64,000 nucleotides of DNA from Pluralibacter gergoviae ATCC 33028 = NBRC 105706 (GTDB lineage: Bacteria; Pseudomonadota; Gammaproteobacteria; Enterobacterales; Enterobacteriaceae), in contig NZ_BCZS01000012.1 of assembly GCF_001598855.1 (NCBI RefSeq), positions 29,551 to 93,550 on the forward strand, given 5' to 3'. Below are positions 55,733-64,000 of the stretch, piece by piece (position 1 is the first letter of the stretch; every line of letters begins with the position of its first letter). Made by a program: the position numbers and the translations under genes. Below the pieces are notes generated by a model. That model made no database searches. It was given only the letters and a program-made list of their open reading frames with translations, and was not told the DNA's origin.

Positions 55733-57076
55733 TTATTCTGCTGAGCTACGGATAGCCCAGAATTCCATGTCCAGTCCGGGGAACTCGCCCGCCAGGTGCA
55801 GCGCGAAGGCGCCGGATTTCTCCATTTCACCCCACAGCTCGCTGCCCTTTTCCAGTTCGAAATAGTTGTAGCCGGCGTGCCACGGAATCTGCGGCGGCGC
55901 GGCGGGCATCGCCCGCAGCACGAGGCCGGGCAGCTGGAGCTGGACAAGGTCGCGGATCTTGCTGACCGGGGCGATCTTCATCTGCGCCGGGAAGTGGGTG
56001 AGCAGGATTTCGCCCGGCACGCTGGCTTTTACCGCCAGCACGAAACCGAACTCGCGTACCATGCTGGTATCGGGCACGGTGGCGATATTGAGGCCGTGGG
56101 AGCGTTCGGTGAGCGGCAGCTGAATGGCGTTGTCTTCCATCACCAGCGACAGACCCTGGCGCAGGAGCAGCATCAGTTTGCCGAAGCAGCCGGCCAGATC
56201 GTCGTGATCGTAGACCGGCGGCGCGTTCTCAAGGGTCCGCTGGGCGGTCCAGGTCGCCAGCTCGCAGGCGAAGGGCAGCCAGCTGCGCCACAGCGCTTCC
56301 GGGTGGAGCAGCGGCAGGTTTTTCATGTGCGCCGCCTCGCCGAGGTGGCGATTAACCAGCGTCAGCAGGGTAAATTCGATAAGCTCAGAGGTATTGAAGC
56401 GCCCCGGCTGGCGCAGGCGCCCCGCCACCTGCTGGCTGCGCTGCACCAGCAGGCCGTGCAGATCGTTAAGCATACCGAAGAGCAGCGTCTGGTTGCTGGC
56501 GTTGAGCGTCGGCGGAATATAGCCGCTATCGAGGCGCACGAGGTTATCGTTACGCTTCTCGACCACAAAGGCGACGCCGATGGCGGTCCACTCGGCGGTG
56601 AGGTCTTTTTCCAGCATCAGCTTCAGGCGCGGGCGGGCAAACTGCACGGTGGCATCGCCCACCGACAGGGCGTTGTCGTCCTCCACTTCCTGTTCGAAGG
56701 CGGTAAAGCGCGCCAGCGTGTCACGCTCTTCGCTGAAGATAACCTCTTCCCGTCCGCCGCGGCGCACCGGCAGCGCCAGCACCACTTTTTCGTTGCTGGT
56801 ATTGTCCGGGATGGCCAGCGGCGCCGGACCGTGGCGACCGTCGAGAAACTGAAAGAAGGTGCCGTCCGGCAGCAGGCCGCTGGCATAGCTCAGGGCGATA
56901 CAGCCCTGGCGCAGCATGGTTTCGTCCAGTTCGACGTCAAGAAATCCCCACAGGTAGGAGCGCTGCAGGCCGCCCCACTCGCGGATTTGGTGTTGCAGGT
57001 AGCTTTCCGCCCGCTGAAAGTGGTGCGGACGCAGGAACATGCCTTCGGTCCAGACCACCTTTTCTGCTTTGTTCAT
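55733..57076 (-). CDS. tssK: T6SS baseplate protein TssK
   Basis: A 447-residue ImpJ/VasE protein, the trimeric adaptor between baseplate wedges and the TssJLM complex. Family N-terminus VVWTEGMFLRPHHFQRAESY, middle MKNLPLLHPEALW and C-terminal YNYFELEKGSELWGEMEKSG. It lies 18 bases before tssL in the operon. Confidence 0.96.
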   Translation of the reverse strand: MNKAEKVVWTEGMFLRPHHFQRAESYLQHQIREWGGLQRSYLWGFLDVELDETMLRQGCIALSYASGLLPDGTFFQFLDGRHGPAPLAIPDNTSNEKVVLALPVRRGGREEVIFSEERDTLARFTAFEQEVEDDNALSVGDATVQFARPRLKLMLEKDLTAEWTAIGVAFVVEKRNDNLVRLDSGYIPPTLNASNQTLLFGMLNDLHGLLVQRSQQVAGRLRQPGRFNTSELIEFTLLTLVNRHLGEAAHMKNLPLLHPEALWRSWLPFACELATWTAQRTLENAPPVYDHDDLAGCFGKLMLLLRQGLSLVMEDNAIQLPLTERSHGLNIATVPDTSMVREFGFVLAVKASVPGEILLTHFPAQMKIAPVSKIRDLVQLQLPGLVLRAMPAAPPQIPWHAGYNYFELEKGSELWGEMEKSGAFALHLAGEFPGLDMEFWAIRSSAE

Positions 57077-57098
57077 GCTGAATTCCTGTAGGGAGGCA

Positions 57099-57605
57099 TT
57101 AATGGGTCACGACGCGGATCCCGTTGACGTCAAGAAAGAGGTTGGCCTGGAGTTCATCCGAGGAGAGCTTCCAGAACTTCCAGAACGGCGTGTCGCCGGC
57201 ATCGGGCAGCGGCAGCGAAATGCGCCACTTTTTGCCATCCAGAGACTGATACTCCGCCATGACGCCGATATAGCGGGCATCGGGCGAACTCGGTCCGCTC
57301 AGGTTTTTTGCCAGCTGACCGGGCATAAGGAAGAACTCATCGCTATTGATCAGGTTACTGCCGAGCACCTTCTGGGCCTGGTTCTGCAGCGAGTAAAAGT
57401 CGGATGACATAAATTCAGCATCAGACTTGAGCAGCATCACGCGAACCTTCAGCGGCGCAGAGTTGTTTATTTGCGGGTGGGCTTGAAAATGAAGATTGTA
57501 CCGGGAGGGGTCACTGTGCGAGGCCGAACCGCAGCCGCTGACCAACGTAGCCATAATCAAATAAAACGCCAGAAAGCTCCGGCGTAAAAAAATGTGTTTT
57601 TTCAT
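57099..57605 (-). CDS. tssJ: T6SS outer-membrane lipoprotein TssJ
   Basis: A 168-residue VasD/Lip lipoprotein with the lipobox LVSGC (cysteine near residue 25) and a transthyretin-like beta-sandwich (VRVMLLKSDAEFMSSDFYSL; ANLFLDVNGIRVV). It caps the TssLM column at the outer membrane. Confidence 0.94.
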   Translation of the reverse strand: MKKHIFLRRSFLAFYLIMATLVSGCGSASHSDPSRYNLHFQAHPQINNSAPLKVRVMLLKSDAEFMSSDFYSLQNQAQKVLGSNLINSDEFFLMPGQLAKNLSGPSSPDARYIGVMAEYQSLDGKKWRISLPLPDAGDTPFWKFWKLSSDELQANLFLDVNGIRVVTH

Positions 57606-57629
57606 ACGGTATCATCCGTAGGGCCGGGA

Positions 57630-58136
57630 TCAGTTAAGGATCCAGGTACCGTTATTGCCGCTTTTGCAGGCTTTGGTATTTCCATCGACGTTAACGCAGG
57701 TGGCTTTTTTGCGCGCTTTTTTCGGCCGGCGCGACTGATCGCGGACGGTCTTGTCGTACAGCTCGCTTTTCACGACCGCGTTAGCAGGCGCATAGCCGAT
57801 AAGCTGTTCCTGGCCGTCGTTGGCCAGCGCAATCCATCCGCCGTCAACCTGGCCCAGCGCGGTATAGGTATCGCCGGTCTGCAGTTGGGTAATAACCTTG
57901 CCGCCGTAGCCCGGACGGTTCATGACTGCCGCAGAGTAGAGCGCGCGATAGGCGGTATTGATGGGTGTAAATTCTGTGGGCGGGACAACGATATGGCGGT
58001 GAGTCAGCGTCACGCCATTCACCTGTGAGGTTTCAATCGTATCGTCGGTAATTTTCGGTTTCGGTGTTTGACATCCTACCAGGCCCACTGCGATTGCAGC
58101 GGCGAATAACATTCTAATTTTCATCTGTTTTTCCAT
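57630..58136 (-). CDS. SH3-like lipoprotein at the head of the T6SS operon
   Basis: A 168-residue lipoprotein with the lipobox GLVGC (cysteine near residue 22). A bacterial SH3-like stretch runs about 85-130 (KVITQLQTGDTYTALGQVDG then GWIALANDGQEQLIGYA), ending in a basic tail with two cysteines. Bacterial SH3 domains often bind cell wall, so an envelope-adaptor role in T6SS assembly is plausible but inferred. The ATG four codons in (58124, MKIRMLF) has a better-spaced GGA and may be the true start. It appears to be the first gene of the main T6SS transcript. Confidence 0.8.
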   Translation of the reverse strand: MEKQMKIRMLFAAAIAVGLVGCQTPKPKITDDTIETSQVNGVTLTHRHIVVPPTEFTPINTAYRALYSAAVMNRPGYGGKVITQLQTGDTYTALGQVDGGWIALANDGQEQLIGYAPANAVVKSELYDKTVRDQSRRPKKARKKATCVNVDGNTKACKSGNNGTWILN

Positions 58137-58702
58137 GCACTCTGTTATTTTATGAAAGCAGTATTAAGCGCGTAAGGCCATTTTATATTCGGGGTTCATC
58201 CTGATTTATTTCTGCGAAGAAACTGTCAGTTCTTAAATCCATAGCTACCGCACGACCTTCTGCGAACAGAAGCCCCGGCGCTTACATTTTTTTAACCTTA
58301 TGGTCAAGATTTTACATAACGTGCGTTTCAATTCAACACGGTAATTTAGTAACCCACTAAATTTCAGAACATAATCCATATATTTAAGATTTTTCTCATG
58401 ATAATCGGAATTTAACTTAAGTATCCGCTGAGTATTTATTTTATTTAATTTCAGCGATCTAAAAGATGAATCCGGTAATAGCGGAAGAACCAAAGCAATA
58501 TAGTCAACCAGAGAAACTATATGGTATTTCACGCACGTTTTTAGGTGGTTTCTCGCTGGAGAAAAATGGACTTTTGAGGAAATGAAGTAATTGAATAAAG
58601 GAAGCTTATTATACTTTAAGGGAATATTTAATAACGATACGCTATTAATAAAAAAGCCTCCGGGCGGTTGCCGGGAGGCTTATGTTCGCTGACGCTAAGT
58701 CA
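58137..58702. other. AT-rich region at the right edge of the T6SS island
   Basis: About 510 bases of AT-rich DNA before the ssb terminator. It should contain the main T6SS promoter, reading leftward. A 95-codon open frame (58245-58532, minus, GTG start) has no ribosome site that I trust and no recognised family; I do not call it a gene. I see no clear sigma-54 or Fur motif. The composition suggests H-NS silencing, which is inference. Confidence 0.5.
58648..58681 (-). terminator. Rho-independent terminator of ssb
   Basis: On the minus strand AAGCCTCC, about twelve bases, GGAGGCTT then TTTTATT. A strong intrinsic terminator 22 bases after the ssb stop; it also marks the right boundary of inserted DNA. 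Confidence 0.92.
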
Positions 58703-59224
58703 TCAGAACGGAATATCGTCGTCGAAGTCCATCGGCGGTTCGTTGGACGGCGCCGGCGCGGAGGACTGCTGCGGGCGAGACTGCGCGCCGCCGCTGAACT
58801 GATTGCCGCCCTGCGGCTGCTGCGGCTGGCCCCAGCCGCCCTGCTGCTGACCACCGGCCGGTGCGCCGCCGCCCTGACGGCCGCCGAGCATCTGCATCAC
58901 GCCGTTCATGCCGACGACGATTTCGGTCGAGTAGCGATCGTTGCCGCTCTGGTCCTGCCATTTGCGGGTGCGCAGCTGGCCTTCGATGTACACCTGAGAG
59001 CCTTTACGCAGGTATTCGCCGGCCACTTCCGCCAGCTTGCCGAACATCACCACGGTGTGCCATTCGGTCACTTCTTTCATTTCGCCGGACGCCTTGTCGC
59101 GCCAGGATTCGGAGGTGGCGATACGAATGTTCGTCACGGCCCCGCCGCTTGGCATATAGCGGACTTCCGGGTCCTGACCCAGATTACCGACGAGAATTAC
59201 CTTGTTTACGCCTCTGCTGGCCAT
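58703..59224 (-). CDS. ssb: Single-stranded DNA-binding protein SSB
   Basis: Homotetrameric SSB, 173 residues (E. coli 178). OB-fold at about 1-110 ([20 protein letters not shown]), a Gly/Gln-rich linker, and the acidic partner-binding tip DFDDDIPF at the C-terminus. Divergent from uvrA across a region with a LexA box, as in E. coli. Confidence 0.98.
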   Translation of the reverse strand: MASRGVNKVILVGNLGQDPEVRYMPSGGAVTNIRIATSESWRDKASGEMKEVTEWHTVVMFGKLAEVAGEYLRKGSQVYIEGQLRTRKWQDQSGNDRYSTEIVVGMNGVMQMLGGRQGGGAPAGGQQQGGWGQPQQPQGGNQFSGGAQSRPQQSSAPAPSNEPPMDFDDDIPF

Positions 59225-59373
59225 GATCGAGTCTCCTGAAGGGATTTCTATACAAGTTTAAGCGCGGGATTGTAGCATTACCAGACGGCGCTTTGATAGT
59301 TTGCGAGGCCGATTCCGCAGAACTCTTTACCTGGAAGGCCGTTACTGCCGGGCCTGCGGCCACAATTCCAGCA

Positions 59374-59389
59374 CTGTATATTCATTCAG
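59374..59389. promoter_or_regulatory. LexA (SOS) box between ssb and uvrA
   Basis: CTGTATATTCATTCAG, matching CTGT-N8-ACAG at all but one position and identical in form to the E. coli uvrA operator. It lies about 100 bases before uvrA and controls uvrA, with possible influence on ssb. Confidence 0.95.
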
Positions 59390-59481
59390 GTAAAACTGTG
59401 TCATAATTAGCCGTTTCCGCCGATTGTACTGCCCACCACGCAGGCAGCATTCCGCGTCCGTGTCTCTACCGGGAAAGGTGA

Positions 59482-62307
<2,826 letters not shown>

Positions 62308-62661
62308 TCAGGAAGAAAGCTGCTGCCGGAGCCCCTCCGGCAGCAGCGTCAGCGCCTGCTGGTATGAGGCGTCCACCAGATAGTAGATCTGCGAGTCCGG
62401 CAGAGAGCCGTCGAGATAAACCGTGCTCCAGCAGTGCTTATTGAGATGACGGCTCGGGCGCACATCGCTGTGCTGCTGGCGCAGCAGCTCCGCCAGCGCC
62501 GGGGTGGTTTTCAGCGCTACCGCCGGCCGCCCCTCCGCCTCTTTCACCATCGCGAACAGCACATCTGCGACTTTAATCTGGGTTGCCTTCCAGTCGCTGT
62601 GCACGCTCTGCGCTGCCCCGGCCTTTGCCATGCAGTACTGCAATAGATCCGAACTCGTCAT
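62308..62661 (-). CDS. yjbR: MmcQ/YjbR-family protein YjbR
   Basis: A 117-residue cytoplasmic protein (E. coli 118) with a CyaY-like fold; DNA binding has been suggested, exact function unknown. Family stretch HSDWKATQIKVADVLFAMVK and SDVRPSRHLNKHCWSTVYLD. The stop is directly adjacent to the convergent uvrA stop. It follows yjbQ by two bases on the same strand. Confidence 0.94.
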   Translation of the reverse strand: MTSSDLLQYCMAKAGAAQSVHSDWKATQIKVADVLFAMVKEAEGRPAVALKTTPALAELLRQQHSDVRPSRHLNKHCWSTVYLDGSLPDSQIYYLVDASYQQALTLLPEGLRQQLSS

Positions 62662-62663
62662 TG

Positions 62664-63080
62664 TTATTCCCCCTGCAGCGTGGCGACGATGCGCCGCGCG
62701 CCGCCGCGTATGCGATGCTCCCCCAGCCAGATGCCCTGCCAGGTCCCCAGCAGCACCCGCCCCTTCTGTACCGGCAGAGTCAGCGACGCGCCGAGCAGCG
62801 ACGATTTGATGTGCGCGGGCATATCGTCCGGGCCTTCATAGTCGTGTTCGTAGGGCGCATCCTCCGGGACGGCGCCCAGGAAGTGCCGCTCCATATCAAA
62901 ACGCACCGTCGGGTCGCAGTTTTCATTGAGCGTCAGGGAAGCGGATGTGTGCTGGAGTAGCAGGTGCAGAAGACCCGCGTTGCAGGATGCGATCTCGCGG
63001 ATCGGGCCAAGCAGTTCGTCGGTTACAAGATGAAAACCGCGCGGTTTCGCGGACAGGGTTACGATTTGCTGATGCCACAT
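62664..63080 (-). CDS. yjbQ: UPF0047 family protein YjbQ
   Basis: A 138-residue protein from the ATG at 63080 ([20 protein letters not shown]), the E. coli length, with GGAG six bases upstream. Conserved features are [39 protein letters not shown] and [11 protein letters not shown], which include the family's conserved histidines. A promiscuous thiamine-phosphate synthase activity has been reported for the family; the physiological role is unsettled. Confidence 0.94.
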   Translation of the reverse strand: MWHQQIVTLSAKPRGFHLVTDELLGPIREIASCNAGLLHLLLQHTSASLTLNENCDPTVRFDMERHFLGAVPEDAPYEHDYEGPDDMPAHIKSSLLGASLTLPVQKGRVLLGTWQGIWLGEHRIRGGARRIVATLQGE

Positions 63081-63161
63081 CGGCTGCTCCATACGACTAA
63101 AAGAGTACGTATTCAGTGTGCAGCAAGACGACAGAAAGGGAAAATAGAGATGTGTAAAGAA

Positions 63162-63181
63162 CCGGCGGCCGGAGCCGCCGG
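63162..63181 (-). terminator. Hairpin after aphA
   Basis: CCGGCGGC, loop of four, GCCGCCGG, ten bases beyond the aphA stop; on the minus strand it is followed by TTCTTT. A reasonable intrinsic terminator for aphA. Confidence 0.75.
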
Positions 63182-63190
63182 TGCACGTAA

Positions 63191-63898
63191 TTAATACTCA
63201 GAATTAACAATAACCTCTTCGCCATAGGCGCCGGCGTTCGGCAACGGGCGGTAGGTCGAGTTCGAGGCGCGCAGCAGGCGGATGCCGCGCGCGCCGGCGT
63301 CGCGGGCGGCGGTGATGTCGTTGTCGGAGTCGCCGTAGAACACCTTTATGTTCTTCTCGCGCAGCCACTGGACTTTCGTGTTCTGCCCGGCCTTCTCGCC
63401 GGCAAAAATCACCGGGTTCATGTTGATGCCCGGAATAAGAAAATCATCCTGCAGCATCTTCGAGACGGTTTCGGTCTTCGTCTGGCTGCGGCCGGTCACG
63501 AAATAAATGCTGTCGCCGCGCTTGACGTGCATGGCGATCAGCGCCCGTCCGGCTTCTTTAGGAATGCTGAATGCATCCCAGCCGTTGTTCATCTTCTCCC
63601 AGAAGGCCGGGTTTTTAAGGTAGTCATCGCCCCAGGTTTTCTGGCCGCGCCAGAAGCCGGGGCTGGAGAAGAGCACAGTGTCGTCTATATCAAAACCCAC
63701 CGCCATCGGCGGGCGACCGAGCAGGCTATTTTCAATTTGCGCGATAGATACCCAGTGGATAGGCGCCTGTTCGGCGAGCTTCGCGACATTCGTGCCGGTG
63801 TAGAGCGGCGATGGCGACGAGGCGTGGGCATCGGCCACGGTACAGTTAACGGTAAAAAGCAGGCAGGCCGCGCTGAGCGCCTGAGTGAGCTTACGCAT
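63191..63898 (-). CDS. aphA: Periplasmic class B acid phosphatase AphA
   Basis: Secreted non-specific acid phosphatase/phosphotransferase of the HAD superfamily, 235 residues from the ATG at 63898 (E. coli 237). Signal peptide [20 protein letters not shown] with cleavage near ADAHA-S. Catalytic motif I is [11 protein letters not shown], with VTGRS and the late GDSDNDI motif that binds magnesium. The loop after GQKTW is a few residues shorter than in E. coli. A GTG at 63907 sits closer to a GGAAG site and is a possible alternative start. Confidence 0.95.
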   Translation of the reverse strand: MRKLTQALSAACLLFTVNCTVADAHASSPSPLYTGTNVAKLAEQAPIHWVSIAQIENSLLGRPPMAVGFDIDDTVLFSSPGFWRGQKTWGDDYLKNPAFWEKMNNGWDAFSIPKEAGRALIAMHVKRGDSIYFVTGRSQTKTETVSKMLQDDFLIPGINMNPVIFAGEKAGQNTKVQWLREKNIKVFYGDSDNDITAARDAGARGIRLLRASNSTYRPLPNAGAYGEEVIVNSEY

Positions 63899-64000
63899 GT
63901 TAATCACTGGATCTTCCGCTGATAAATAATTTGAATGTGGGGGTATTTAACGAATATCTGAGACCTTAACGGCTCGGGGGGATGAAGGAAAGGAATAAAT
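63899..64000. other. Upstream region of aphA, to the window edge
   Basis: About 100 bases with the aphA promoter region; no gene seen. It is too short to define an operator. Confidence 0.4.

Noticed and set aside
58245..58532. A 95-codon minus-strand frame between the T6SS operon and ssb
   Set aside because: GTG start without a trusted ribosome site, basic unspecific composition and no family. Kept only as a note in the intergenic description.

Overview
The window is chromosomal DNA of a high-GC member of the Enterobacteriaceae, most like Enterobacter, Klebsiella and their close relatives. The evidence is the housekeeping order, which follows the E. coli 92-min region: gltP, acs-yjcH-actP, yjcE, ghxP, soxR/soxS, pdeC (yjcC), yjcB, then ssb/uvrA, yjbR, yjbQ, aphA. 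The proteins match their E. coli counterparts almost end to end. Species cannot be decided from the sequence alone.

Layout. 1-5553: gltP (cut by the window edge), the acs promoter, and the acetate operon acs-yjcH-actP. 5593-10876: an accessory insert relative to E. coli, holding a HigB2/HigA2-type toxin-antitoxin pair, a CidA/LrgA-CidB/LrgB membrane pair with a divergent LysR regulator, and murQP without an adjacent murR. 10928-18903: yjcE, ghxP with a PurR-box-like site, a shattered remnant of a CvaB-type bacteriocin exporter, a glutathione transferase behind soxR, the SoxR-controlled soxS promoter, pdeC and yjcB. 19053-20366: a decayed IS3-family element and an orphan piece of rhs. 20478-58136: a complete type VI secretion (T6SS) island, every gene on the minus strand, lying between yjcB and ssb. 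58703-64000: ssb and uvrA divergent from a LexA box, then yjbR, yjbQ and aphA.

The T6SS island carries all thirteen core parts: TssA, B, C, E, F, G, H (ClpV), J, K, L (with an OmpA-like tail) and M, plus Hcp (TssD) and VgrG (TssI). The PAAR tip is supplied by the N-terminus of an Rhs protein. A phosphorylation control set is present (PpkA kinase, PppA phosphatase, FHA protein TagH, TagF), as is TagJ. The machinery is GC-rich and interrupted by three AT-rich cargo pockets. Pocket one is rap1a-tae4-tai4, a peptidoglycan amidase with two immunity candidates, in which the amidase is broken by a one-base deletion in a T tract. Pocket two is hcp followed by a soluble HExxH metallopeptidase-like effector candidate, an overlapping lipoprotein (candidate immunity) and a two-helix membrane protein. 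Pocket three is an 'evolved' VgrG with a lysozyme-like C-terminal extension and four exported small proteins, then an Eag (DcrB-like) chaperone, a PAAR-Rhs protein with a 174-residue C-terminal toxin I cannot classify, and a 72-residue immunity candidate. An orphan rhs core fragment after that, ended by the decayed IS, records an earlier toxin-tip exchange.

The most promising under-described material is in these effector modules and in a structured repeat-rich intergenic region at 34.8-35.3 kb.
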